16,485 nt of DNA from CAWEHQ01 sp051001995 (GCA_051001995.1 JBPCMT010000220.1:1-16485), one strand, 5' to 3'; positions 1 to 9,963 are shown, counted from the stretch's first letter. Notes: generated by a model from the sequence alone, not told the origin. Translations and numbers: made by a program.

Positions 1-10
1 ATTCTTACTT

Positions 11-664
11 ATGCGGCGGTCGCCGCGGCTTCCGTGTGTTCTATTTCGCCCCCCCCCCCCCCCGGCACCTGACGAGCCTGAGGACGAGCAGGTCGTGGAT
101 GGCGAAGACGCGGACGAGGCGCCCGAGACGGCGGATCGGGAGGTGTCCGCCGCGCCGGCCGAGGCTCCGGCCCCGGATGGCGACGGGGGCGAGGCGGCAC
201 TCGACGGCGAGACGGTCGACGACGATTCTCTCGCGGCCGCCGAGGTGCAGCGCGACGAGTACCTGGCGCTCGCGCAGCGCGCGCAGGCCGACTTCGACAA
301 CTACCGCAGGCGCGCCACGCGCGAGATCGCGGCAGCTGGTGCCCGGGCGAGGGCGGCGCTCGCCACCGAGCTCCTGCCGGTCCTCGACAACCTCGAGCGC
401 GCGCTCGCCGCGGCCGAAGAGGAGGAGGCGAGCCTCGCCGAGGGCGTCCGGCTCGTTCACTCGGAGCTGCTCGGGGCGCTCGACCGCAGCGGCGTGACGG
501 CGATCGAGCCCGCCGGCGAGCCGTTCGACCCGAACGTCCACGAGGCGCTGTCCACGCGGTCGGAGGACGGCGCGGACGCGGGCGTCGTGCTCGACGTGAT
601 CCAGAAGGGCTACCGCCTCGAGGCGACCGTGCTGCGCCCGGCGCGCGTCGTGGTGGCGGCGTAG
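11..664 (+). CDS. grpE: GrpE, nucleotide exchange factor of DnaK (5' end doubtful)
   Basis: GrpE is the cytosolic dimer that releases ADP from DnaK and so drives the chaperone cycle. The frame gives 217 residues. There is an acidic, Ala/Pro/Asp-rich disordered N-terminus, a long helix from about residue 75 (QRDEYLALAQRAQADFDNYRRR), and the C-terminal beta domain with the family signature GEPFDPNVHEAL ... VLDVIQKGYRLEATVLRPARV ending at the stop. That core is unambiguous. The N-terminus is not: residues 1-18 (MRRSPRLPCVLFRPPPPP) come from the low-GC bases and the C run at the window edge and do not resemble GrpE, so the true start is probably upstream or lost through an indel. The gene lies 9 bases before dnaJ, and the dnaJ ribosome site overlaps its stop. 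dnaK would be expected just upstream. Confidence 0.92.
   Translation: MRRSPRLPCVLFRPPPPPAPDEPEDEQVVDGEDADEAPETADREVSAAPAEAPAPDGDGGEAALDGETVDDDSLAAAEVQRDEYLALAQRAQADFDNYRRRATREIAAAGARARAALATELLPVLDNLERALAAAEEEEASLAEGVRLVHSELLGALDRSGVTAIEPAGEPFDPNVHEALSTRSEDGADAGVVLDVIQKGYRLEATVLRPARVVVAA
49..63. repeat. Homopolymer run of 15 C near the window edge
   Basis: Fifteen consecutive C residues lie 48 bases from the window start. The 48 bases before the run are clearly less GC-rich than the rest, and in no frame do they read like a DnaK C-terminus or a GrpE N-terminus. The run encodes a Pro stretch in the grpE frame. A run like this at an assembly end is typical of poly-G read artefacts (reverse-complemented here) or a low-confidence junction. 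I infer that the sequence upstream of position 64 is unreliable. Confidence 0.8.
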
Positions 665-673
665 GAGGTCTCG

Positions 674-1765
674 GTGCCGCAGGTCAAGGACCCCTACGAC
701 ACCCTGCGAGTCGATCGCAAGGCGACCGACGAGGAGATCAAGAAGGCCTACCGCAAGCTGGCCCGCCAGTACCACCCGGATCGCAACCCCGACGACGCCG
801 GCGCGGAGGATCGCTTCAAGGAGGTCCAGGAGGCCTACTCGATCCTGTCGGACCCTGAGAAGCGGCGCCAGTTCGACGCCGGCGGCGGCGTGTTCGGCGC
901 CGGCGGCTTCGATCCGAACTCCTTCCGCGGCGGCTTCGGCGGCTTCGGCGACATCCTGTCGGACCTGTTCGGCGGCGGCACGGGCCGCCCATCGGGCACG
1001 CCGCAGCAGGAGCGCGGCCGCGATCTCGAGACCGAGATCCACATCTCCTTCGAGCAGGCGATGGAGGGAGCTCAGGTGGCGGTCACCGTGCCGGTCCAGG
1101 CGCCCTGTCGCACATGCGGTGGCACCGGCGCGAAGCCCGGCACCAATCCGACCGTCTGCCGAACCTGCCAGGGTCGCGGCATCGAGTCAGAGGGACAGGG
1201 GCTGTTCTCGATCTCCCAGCCGTGCCGGACCTGCGGCGGGACCGGCACGCAGATCGAGGATCCCTGCCGCACCTGCGGCGGCCAGGGCCGGACGCGGCAG
1301 GTCAAGCGCTACCGTGCGAACGTCCCCGCCGGCGTCCGCGAGGGCAGCCGCGTCCGCCTGGCCGGCAAGGGCGAGCCCGGCCGTCGCGGCGGTCCGGCCG
1401 GCGACCTCTACGTTGTGACCCACGTCCGTTCGTCGCCCGTCTTCCGGCGGCGGGGCGACAACCTGGACGTGGACGTGCCGATCACGATCGTCGAGGCGAT
1501 CCGCGGCGCGACGCTCGAGGTGCCGACGCTCTCGGGCACCAAGCGCATCCGGGTGCCGGCCGGCACGCAGCACGGAACCGTGCAGCGGCTGCGCGGCGAG
1601 GGCCCGCCGCGGCTCTCGGGCCGCGGGCGCGGCGACATTCACTACCGGCTCGTGATCGATGTGCCGCAGTCGCTCAACCGTGAGCAGCGCGAGGCGGTCG
1701 AGGGCTTGGCCGAGGTCATGGACGGCAACCCGCGCGAGCGGCTGTTCGGCGGGAGGGCGGCCTGA
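674..1765 (+). CDS. dnaJ: DnaJ, Hsp40 co-chaperone with zinc-finger domain
   Basis: DnaJ delivers unfolded substrates to DnaK and stimulates its ATPase. The 363-residue product is a complete type I DnaJ. The N-terminal J domain has HPD at residues 34-36 (YHPDRNP), followed by a Gly/Phe-rich linker at about 70-105. The zinc domain at about 145-205 has four CxxCxGxG repeats (CRTCGGTG, CRTCQGRG, CRTCGGTG, CRTCGGQG), and two C-terminal beta-sandwich substrate-binding domains follow. The GTG start at 674 is chosen because AGGAGG at 663-668 lies 5 bases before it, overlapping the grpE stop, and because MPQVKDPYDTL is a normal J-domain beginning. The stop overlaps the hspR ATG by one base (TGATG), so translation is probably coupled. 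Actinobacteria often carry two DnaJ paralogues; linkage to grpE and hspR makes this the dnaK-operon copy. Confidence 0.97.
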   Translation: MPQVKDPYDTLRVDRKATDEEIKKAYRKLARQYHPDRNPDDAGAEDRFKEVQEAYSILSDPEKRRQFDAGGGVFGAGGFDPNSFRGGFGGFGDILSDLFGGGTGRPSGTPQQERGRDLETEIHISFEQAMEGAQVAVTVPVQAPCRTCGGTGAKPGTNPTVCRTCQGRGIESEGQGLFSISQPCRTCGGTGTQIEDPCRTCGGQGRTRQVKRYRANVPAGVREGSRVRLAGKGEPGRRGGPAGDLYVVTHVRSSPVFRRRGDNLDVDVPITIVEAIRGATLEVPTLSGTKRIRVPAGTQHGTVQRLRGEGPPRLSGRGRGDIHYRLVIDVPQSLNREQREAVEGLAEVMDGNPRERLFGGRAA

Positions 1766-2259
1766 TGGCGGGCGGCGCCGACGGCCGCGCAGGGGCGCGG
1801 CGCTCGAGGGCGCTCGCCGTCGAGGTGGACCGCCAGCGCGGGGTCTTCATGATCTCGGTCGCCGCCGAGCTCGCCGGGATGCATCCGCAGACGCTGCGGA
1901 TCTATGAGGCGCGCGGCCTGATCACGCCGAAGCGCTCGGCGAAGAAGACGCGCCTCTACTCGCAGGCGGACGTGGACCGACTCCGTCGCATCCAGGAGCT
2001 CACCTCCGAGCTCGGCATGAACCTGGCCGGCGTGGAGCGCGTGTTCGAGCTCGAGCAGGAGATGGAGCGGATGCGCTCACGGATGCGGACGCTCGAGCGC
2101 CAGACCGAGCGCCTGGAGCGCGAGCTGGTCGAGGGCGTCGAGCGTGTCCGGCGCTCCTACCGGCGCGAGCTGGTGCCGTACGAGGAGCCCGGGTCGGCCC
2201 TGGTGCCGGCGCGGGCCGGCGACCCGGTTCGGGTACGAATCACACGCTCCCAGCGCTGA
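1765..2259 (+). CDS. hspR: HspR, MerR-family heat-shock repressor
   Basis: HspR represses the dnaK operon, and often clpB, by binding HAIR inverted repeats, with DnaK acting as co-repressor. The 164-residue product has an Arg-rich N-terminal extension of about 28 residues, then a MerR winged helix-turn-helix (ISVAAELAGMHPQTLRIYEA followed by RGLITPKRS and TRLYS at about 30-70). A basic/acidic coiled coil follows at about 90-130 (EQEMERMRSRMRTLERQTERL is part of it), then a short tail. The ATG at 1765 overlaps the dnaJ stop by one base and is preferred for coupling. An internal ATG at 1849 (MISVAAEL) would give a protein without the extension and cannot be excluded. The dnaK-grpE-dnaJ-hspR order is classic for actinobacteria, so the assignment rests on both sequence and context. 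I found no convincing HAIR site in this window; the operon promoter lies outside it. Confidence 0.92.
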   Translation: MAGGADGRAGARRSRALAVEVDRQRGVFMISVAAELAGMHPQTLRIYEARGLITPKRSAKKTRLYSQADVDRLRRIQELTSELGMNLAGVERVFELEQEMERMRSRMRTLERQTERLERELVEGVERVRRSYRRELVPYEEPGSALVPARAGDPVRVRITRSQR

Positions 2260-2288
2260 CGGCCTGCGAGCGGTCGTCCAGCCCGGCG

Positions 2289-2645
2289 CTAGTACTTCAC
2301 GCGGAAGTTGCCGATCAGCGTGAGCGCGTTGCCATCAGGGTCGGTGGTCGCCGACAGCTCGACCCCTTTGCTGACGGGTTGGATCTCTGCGGTATCCACG
2401 CCGCGCGTCGCGAGCTCGTCCCTGGTGGCCGCTAGATCGTCCACGGCGAGGTTCAGCAGCCCGGACCCGGCCCGGTCCGGATCGACTGTGACCTGCACCC
2501 AGCCGGCGCCGGTCACTTGCCACTCCGCCAGACGCGGCATCGGCCGGTTGTCGGCGGGGCGCCCGAAGAGCGCCTCGTACCACGCGTCGGCCCGCTCGAG
2601 GTCGGAGACGGGCACCACGGCCAGGACATGTTCGATGGACATCAT
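2289..2645 (-). CDS. VOC-family (glyoxalase/bleomycin-resistance fold) protein
   Basis: This small single-domain protein of about 118 residues has the vicinal-oxygen-chelate fold. Visible features are the opening strand and helix (IEHVLAVVPVSDLERADAWYEALFGRP), a central WVQVTVD strand, the LLNLAVDDLAATRDELATRGV beta-alpha unit and the closing DPDGNALTLIG segment, where family members carry a metal-binding Glu; this one has no Glu there. The substrate cannot be read from the sequence. The start is taken as ATG at 2645 because AAAAGG lies 5 bases upstream of it; the next ATG (2642) is also possible, while GTG at 2651 would overlap that ribosome site. The gene converges on hspR with a 29-base gap and is divergent from clpB. 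It is probably an unrelated insertion into the stress locus, although VOC proteins in detoxification would not be out of place. Confidence 0.85.
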   Translation of the reverse strand: MMSIEHVLAVVPVSDLERADAWYEALFGRPADNRPMPRLAEWQVTGAGWVQVTVDPDRAGSGLLNLAVDDLAATRDELATRGVDTAEIQPVSKGVELSATTDPDGNALTLIGNFRVKY

Positions 2646-2757
2646 TCTCACCTTTTGTGCTCGTTGGCGGTGGACGGCTGGAGAATGAGACCTCCAGGCG
2701 GTATCAGACTCATCGCTTCCGTTCTAAGCGGCGACGGATTGGGCGTAGGCGCAGCGC

Positions 2758-2786
2758 TTGGCACGCCGTTTCAGGTCCGCTATAAG
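2758..2786 (+). promoter_or_regulatory. Housekeeping-type promoter of clpB
   Basis: TTGGCA (2758-2763) and TATAAG (2781-2786) are separated by exactly 17 bases, a near-consensus -35/-10 pair in an otherwise GC-rich genome. The predicted transcript start, near 2793, lies only about 10 bases before the GTG chosen for clpB. A second -10-like hexamer, TAGATT (2793-2798), lies 4 bases before that GTG. No HspR HAIR site or ClgR-type repeat that I would trust overlaps it. Prediction by motif only. Confidence 0.55.
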
Positions 2787-2802
2787 GACACTTAGATTTT
2801 CT

Positions 2803-5385
<2,583 letters not shown>

Positions 5386-5457
5386 GTCGCCGGCACCCTC
5401 GCTCGCAACACGCGCGTCCCGCGGGCGCGACCGACGTTGCCGCGCTCCTCCGGACGG

Positions 5458-5508
5458 CGACGACTGAGCGATTGTGGCGGCTGTAGGGGCACAATCGCTC
5501 AACCGTCG
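5458..5508 (+). terminator. Long hairpin after clpB (terminator or regulatory element)
   Basis: A perfect 12-bp inverted repeat, TGAGCGATTGTG (5465-5476) and CACAATCGCTCA (5490-5501), encloses a 13-base loop. Beyond a 2-base mismatch the stem extends five more pairs (CGACG with CGTCG), giving arms 5458-5476 and 5490-5508. It sits 72 bases after the clpB stop and 39 bases before the next start. No T-run follows, so it is not a classic intrinsic terminator. In high-GC actinobacteria U-less hairpins do serve this role, but an operator for the next gene is an alternative. Confidence 0.55.
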
Positions 5509-5524
5509 TTCTGACCGCATGCCT

Positions 5525-5543
5525 GCCTATGCAATGCTTAGGC
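5525..5543 (+). promoter_or_regulatory. Imperfect palindrome just upstream of the HTH-TOBE gene
   Basis: GCCTATGC-AAT-GCTTAGGC is a 19-base palindrome with 7 of 8 positions matching between arms. It ends 4 bases before the ATG of the HTH-TOBE regulator. The size and position suit an operator for a dimeric MerR-like regulator acting on its own gene. TATGCA inside it could also be a -10 hexamer. No copy is visible before the permease gene, which suggests the two are co-transcribed. Functional assignment is inference. Confidence 0.4.
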
Positions 5544-5547
5544 GCAC

Positions 5548-5940
5548 ATGAGCGACGACCTGACCTTGGGCGAGGCCGCGCGCGCGATCGGCGTGAGCGT
5601 GGACACGCTCCGGCGATGGGACCGAGCCGGCAAGCTGCGAACGGTGCGTGACCCGCGCAACCGACGCAGGGTGCGGGTGGCCGAGGTCGACCGGCTGCGT
5701 CCTGGGCCGGAGCGCCACGGCACGGGCGATGCGCTGTCGGCGCGCAACCGCTTTCCCGGAGTCGTGCGCTCGGTCGAGATCGACGGCGTGATGGGCCTCG
5801 TCGAGCTGGAGGCCGGGCCGCATCGCGTGACCGCCGCGATCACGCGAGACGCGATCGAGGAGCTCGGCCTCGCCGAGGGAGTCCGGGCGGTTGCCGCGGT
5901 CAAGGCCACGTCGGTGATGATCGAGCGCGGGCAGTCGTGA
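5548..5940 (+). CDS. HTH + TOBE (Mop-like) oxyanion-responsive regulator
   Basis: The protein has 130 residues and two domains. Residues about 5-50 form a MerR/excisionase-type helix-turn-helix (LTLGEAARAIGVSVDTLRRW, then DRAGKL and a basic RDPRNRRRVRV wing). Residues about 63-127 form a TOBE/Mop domain (SARNRFPGVVRSVEIDG, AAITRDAIEELGLAEG, VKATSVMIER), the fold that binds molybdate or tungstate in ModE, ModC and molbindins. The natural reading is a cytosolic transcription factor that senses molybdate (or tungstate) and controls the next gene, a MOT1-type permease 42 bases downstream. It is not ModE itself, because the DNA-binding domain differs and there is only one TOBE copy. A stand-alone Mo-storage role is less likely given the clear HTH. 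Ligand choice is inferred from the family and the neighbour. The start at ATG 5548 has only a weak AGG upstream. Confidence 0.85.
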   Translation: MSDDLTLGEAARAIGVSVDTLRRWDRAGKLRTVRDPRNRRRVRVAEVDRLRPGPERHGTGDALSARNRFPGVVRSVEIDGVMGLVELEAGPHRVTAAITRDAIEELGLAEGVRAVAAVKATSVMIERGQS

Positions 5941-5982
5941 GCACGGACGTGTGAGGCTCGGCGGCTCCTGCGCGGTCGATCG

Positions 5983-7194
5983 ATGAGCGCCACGCGCGAG
6001 CGTCCCTCTCGTCACCTTCCCGCCGCCGAGACCCACAGTGCGGATGGCGCCCTCGCGCCGCTCGCCCTCGACCGGGCCGAAGCGGCGGGTGCGGTCGCGG
6101 ATCTCGGCGTGATGCTTCCGATCGCCGCCGCGCTGATCGTGGTCAATGGCCTATCGGCCACCGCAGTGCTGCTCCCTGCGGGGCTGCTGTACATAACGGT
6201 GGGCCTGATCTATCGGCTTCCCGTGCCGGTCCAGCCGCTCAAGGCCTTCGGCGCGATCGCCATCGCCCACGGGCTGGGCCCCGACACGATCGCGGCGGGC
6301 GCACTGCTGATGGGCTCCATCTTCCTGGTGCTCGGCCGGACCGGCCTGCTCGACCGAGCGGCGCGCGTGTTCCCGCGCCCCCTGATCCGTGGGGTGCAGC
6401 TGACCGTCGGGCTGCTGTTCCTCGAGATCGCCTGGGGACTGGTCACCGACCCACCCGAGGCCTTCGCGGCGCACGCGCTGCCAACCGCTACGGCGCTCCT
6501 CGCCGCAGCGGTCGCCGTGGCCGCCCTGCTCGCGCTCCGGCGGCGGCTTCCCATCTCGCTCGTCCTCGTCGGCGCCGGGACGCTGGTCATGCTCGCGACA
6601 GCCTCCGGCTCGATCGCCGCCGGGCCATCGGCACTGACGATCCCCGACGTCGATGCCGCCGCGCTGCTCACTGCGCTGACCGTGCTCGTCCTGCCGCAGG
6701 TGCCGCTGTCGTTCGCCAACTCTTGCCTAGCCACCGCGGACGCCGCCCGCGTGTACTTCGGGCCGGCCGCCCGGCGTGTGACCCCGGGCCGCCTGGCCAC
6801 GACGCTCGGCGTCGCCAACCTCGCCGCCGGAGCCGTCGGCGGGATGCCGTGCTGTCATGGCGCCGGCGGCATGACCGCCCACAGGACATTTGGAGCGCGC
6901 ACCGGGGGGGCCCCGATCATGATCGGGACTGTGCTGGTGGTCGTGGCCTTGGCGCTCGGTGCGGGCCTCGGGGCGCTGCTGACCGCCTTCCCGCTCCCAA
7001 TCCTGGCCGGCCTGCTGGCCGTGGCCGGCCTGCTGCACATCGGCTTGCTGCGTGACCTCACGGACCCTAAGAGCTGGCTTGTGGCGCTCGTGGTTGGAGC
7101 GCTTGGCTTGGCGACGAACCTGACGGTCGGCCTCGCCGCCGGCCTCGTGCTCTGGTGGCTTCCGCGGGTCCTGCCGCGACTCCGCCCCGCGTAG
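5983..7194 (+). CDS. MOT1-type molybdate/sulfate permease
   Basis: This 403-residue integral membrane protein has about ten to twelve hydrophobic helices. It carries both hallmark blocks of the MOT1 branch of the sulfate permease superfamily. Near residues 40-95 is an ADLGVMLPIAAAL block followed by LPVPVQPLKAFGAIAIA. The second block, about 245-305, has a VPLSFANSCLATADAAR helix, then GVANLAAGAVGG and MPCCHGAGGM at 288-297, followed by RTFGARTG. MPxCHGAGG is the most diagnostic motif. There is no C-terminal STAS domain, which fits MOT1 rather than SulP. The upstream TOBE regulator argues for molybdate (or tungstate) as substrate; sulfate cannot be excluded from sequence alone. The start is ATG 5983, with a weak GAGG-like site upstream. 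The stop lies two bases from the stop of a convergent gene, with no terminator hairpin between them. Confidence 0.88.
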   Translation: MSATRERPSRHLPAAETHSADGALAPLALDRAEAAGAVADLGVMLPIAAALIVVNGLSATAVLLPAGLLYITVGLIYRLPVPVQPLKAFGAIAIAHGLGPDTIAAGALLMGSIFLVLGRTGLLDRAARVFPRPLIRGVQLTVGLLFLEIAWGLVTDPPEAFAAHALPTATALLAAAVAVAALLALRRRLPISLVLVGAGTLVMLATASGSIAAGPSALTIPDVDAAALLTALTVLVLPQVPLSFANSCLATADAARVYFGPAARRVTPGRLATTLGVANLAAGAVGGMPCCHGAGGMTAHRTFGARTGGAPIMIGTVLVVVALALGAGLGALLTAFPLPILAGLLAVAGLLHIGLLRDLTDPKSWLVALVVGALGLATNLTVGLAAGLVLWWLPRVLPRLRPA

Positions 7195-7196
7195 GC

Positions 7197-7598
7197 TCAG
7201 GCGGACGCAGCGACCGCCCGCCCGACGCCGCGGCGCGCCCGGGCACCTTCGACCGCGAGCCAGAGCGCTGCGGCCACCGCGGCGCCGACGCTCGCCCAGG
7301 ACAGCGCATCGGCGCCGATCTCCGCGTACGGGAGGCTCAGCGAGGCGCTCCACTCCGGGAGCACGTGCCCGGCCACGAACCCGAGCGCGGTGCCGGCGCC
7401 GAGCGCCACGGCGGCCGCGGGCGCCAATCGATGCCGCGCGAGGGCGAGCGCCAGGACCGCGATCGCGAGCGCCGTGCCGGCGAGCCCGAAGGCGCCGAGC
7501 GCGCCCGGCACGGCCGTGTCCTGGCGCAATGCGTGGTCCGCGACGTGCGCCAGCAGCAGCGCGACGAGCGCGGCGGATGCGATCGACAGCCGGGTCAT
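7197..7598 (-). CDS. Four-helix membrane protein of unknown function
   Basis: I do not recognise the family. The 133-residue product is mostly hydrophobic, with four predicted membrane helices at about 4-22, 33-54, 60-80 and 97-117, and a basic C-terminal tail (ARARRGVGR). Charged or polar residues stand out inside or next to the helices: H18, D21 and H22 (AHVADHAL) in helix 1 and a GHVLPEW block (H78, E82) at the end of helix 3. These could bind a metal or haem, but that is speculation. The reading frame is coherent, and its ATG is preceded at a precise distance by a TANNNT hexamer, which supports it as a real gene despite the high GC. It converges on the MOT1 permease and is probably its own transcription unit. 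Confidence 0.72.
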   Translation of the reverse strand: MTRLSIASAALVALLLAHVADHALRQDTAVPGALGAFGLAGTALAIAVLALALARHRLAPAAAVALGAGTALGFVAGHVLPEWSASLSLPYAEIGADALSWASVGAAVAAALWLAVEGARARRGVGRAVAASA

Positions 7599-7604
7599 GT
7601 CACG

Positions 7605-7610
7605 AGCTTA
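7605..7610 (-). promoter_or_regulatory. -10 hexamer of the membrane-protein gene (leaderless type)
   Basis: On the - strand TAAGCT is followed by six bases and then the ATG of the membrane-protein gene. This is the geometry of a leaderless promoter, where transcription begins at the start codon. There is no Shine-Dalgarno sequence before the ATG and no clear -35. The same arrangement recurs at purB and purC. Confidence 0.5.
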
Positions 7611-7639
7611 GGGACGCGCCCGCGCCCGCTCTCCGCCAT

Positions 7640-7675
7640 CGGGTTGCATCGGCACGGCAAAGATGCGAGAACCCG
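7640..7675 (+). other. Imperfect hairpin upstream of the GYD gene
   Basis: CGGGTT-GCATC (7640-7650) can pair with GATGC-GAG-AACCCG (7662-7675), giving 11 base pairs interrupted by a three-base bulge, with an 11-base loop. It lies 32 bases upstream of the GYD-domain ATG. It could be a leader structure or operator, or chance in GC-rich DNA. I see no recognised riboswitch class here. Confidence 0.3.
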
Positions 7676-7707
7676 AGCTGCAACGCCGCCAGCGACGAAA
7701 GGGAGAG

Positions 7708-7989
7708 ATGCCGACCTACGTGATGCTCAGCACGCTGACCCCGGAGGGCGTTCAGACGATCAAGAACAACCCGTCCCGCATCAAGGAGGTCAACAAGGAG
7801 ATCGAGCAGCTCGGCGCGACCGTCAAGGCGCAGTGGGCCGTGCTCGGCAGGTTCGACTTCGTCAACGTGATCGAGGCGCCCGACGAGCTGACGATGGCGC
7901 GTATCTCCCTCGAGCTCGGCTCCCGCGGCACCGCCAGGTACGAATCGCTCGCCGCGATCCCGATGGACGACTTCATCTCCGCGCTCTAG
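7708..7989 (+). CDS. GYD-domain protein
   Basis: The product is a 93-residue protein with the ferredoxin-like alpha/beta architecture of the GYD family: an opening strand PTYVMLSTLTPEG, a helix rich in Lys/Glu (RIKEVNKEIEQLG), a strand AQWAVLGRFDFVNVIEAPD, a second helix TMARISLELGSRG and a closing strand. The name-giving motif appears here as GRFD (residues 47-50). No catalytic function is established for the family, and dimeric alpha/beta-barrel relatives suggest it may dimerise. The start at ATG 7708 has AAAGGGAG immediately upstream at good spacing; the frame is open further upstream but without ribosome site or homology. It lies 50 bases before purD in the same direction, so the two may be co-transcribed. 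That is the only hint of function. Confidence 0.85.
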   Translation: MPTYVMLSTLTPEGVQTIKNNPSRIKEVNKEIEQLGATVKAQWAVLGRFDFVNVIEAPDELTMARISLELGSRGTARYESLAAIPMDDFISAL

Positions 7990-8039
7990 ATGTCCCGCAG
8001 CTCCACGCTGTCGAGGGGGAGCGCCCCGCGAGGACGGCC

Positions 8040-9325
<1,286 letters not shown>

Positions 9326-9326
<1 letters not shown>

Positions 9327-9868
9327 TGCGCGAGCCCCGCGAAACCCCGGCCGGCGAGCGCCCCGCGCCGGCCACCGAGGCGGCGGTCCCACCGCCGGAG
9401 CCGCTCCCGCCCGACCCGCAGACGGAGGCCGAGGTCGAGGAGGCCTTCGAGGAGCTCGACGCCGACGCTCCGCGCGTCGGAATCGTGATGGGGTCAAAGA
9501 GCGACATGGCGGCGATGGAGCCCGCCGGCCGCGAGCTCGAGGAGCGCGGCATCCGGCACGAGGTGCGCGTCATGAGCGCCCACCGCGACCCGGATACGGT
9601 GGCCGACTACGCGCGAAACGCCGCCATGCGGGGCCTGCGCGTGATCGTCGCGGGGGCGGGCCTGTCGGCGGCGCTGCCCGGCGTCGTGGCGGCGCACACA
9701 GAGCTGCCGGTGATCGGCGTCCCGCTGACGAGCGGTAACTCGGTCGCCGGCGGGCTGGACGCGCTGCTCGCGATTGCGCAGATGCCGCCGGGCGTACCGG
9801 TGGCCTGCGTCGGCGTCAACGCCGCCCGCAATGCGGCCGTGCTCGCCGCCCGCATCATCGAGGGCTGA
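9326..9868 (+). CDS. purE: PurE, AIR carboxylation enzyme (N5-CAIR mutase type)
   Basis: PurE makes CAIR, either by rearranging N5-CAIR supplied by PurK (class I) or by direct carboxylation (class II). The 180-residue product has a Pro/Glu/Ala-rich extension of 48 residues with no predicted fold, then the PurE core. This has a VGIVMGSKSDM phosphate loop, the catalytic SAHRDPD histidine at residue 86, AGAGLSAALPGVVA and a C-terminal NAARNAAVLAARI helix. SAHRxPD and AGAG are class I-like, while the NA(A)RNAAVLAARI ending is not the E. coli form. The start at ATG 9326 overlaps the purD stop, and no later plausible start lies between it and the core, so the extension appears real. purK is not adjacent. 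A strong hairpin follows the stop. Confidence 0.93.
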
Positions 9869-9906
9869 GCCGGCCGCCAGCGCGAGCGCGGCGCCCGCGA
9901 GGAAGA

Positions 9907-9937
9907 CCACGGCGGGAGCAGTGTCGCTCCGCCGTGG
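9907..9937. terminator. GC-rich hairpin between convergent purE and the DUF4394 gene
   Basis: CCACGGCGGGAGC (9907-9919) and GCTCCGCCGTGG (9926-9937) form a 12-bp stem with one bulged G and a six-base loop. It lies 38 bases after the purE stop and 26 bases beyond the stop of the convergent DUF4394 gene. No strong T-run is present on either side, so it is probably a U-poor bidirectional terminator. The position between two convergent stops supports that role. Confidence 0.6.
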
Positions 9938-9963
9938 TTCCCGATCCGTTCCCCGCGGCCCGG

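Noticed and set aside
2758..2802. Upstream TTG start adding 15 residues to ClpB
   Set aside because: It would begin inside the predicted -35 element, has no ribosome site, and the added ARRFRSAIRTLRFS does not resemble a ClpB N-terminus.
7155..8039. Long open extension upstream of purD in the same frame
   Set aside because: It runs through the MOT1 end, the - strand membrane gene and the GYD gene. The composition is Arg/Gly-rich nonsense, and the family N-terminus plus a ribosome site place the start at 8040.
7611..8039. Purine riboswitch or other known RNA regulator before the pur genes
   Set aside because: I looked for the conserved junction of purine riboswitches before the GYD gene, purD and purB and saw none; the gaps are too short for one.
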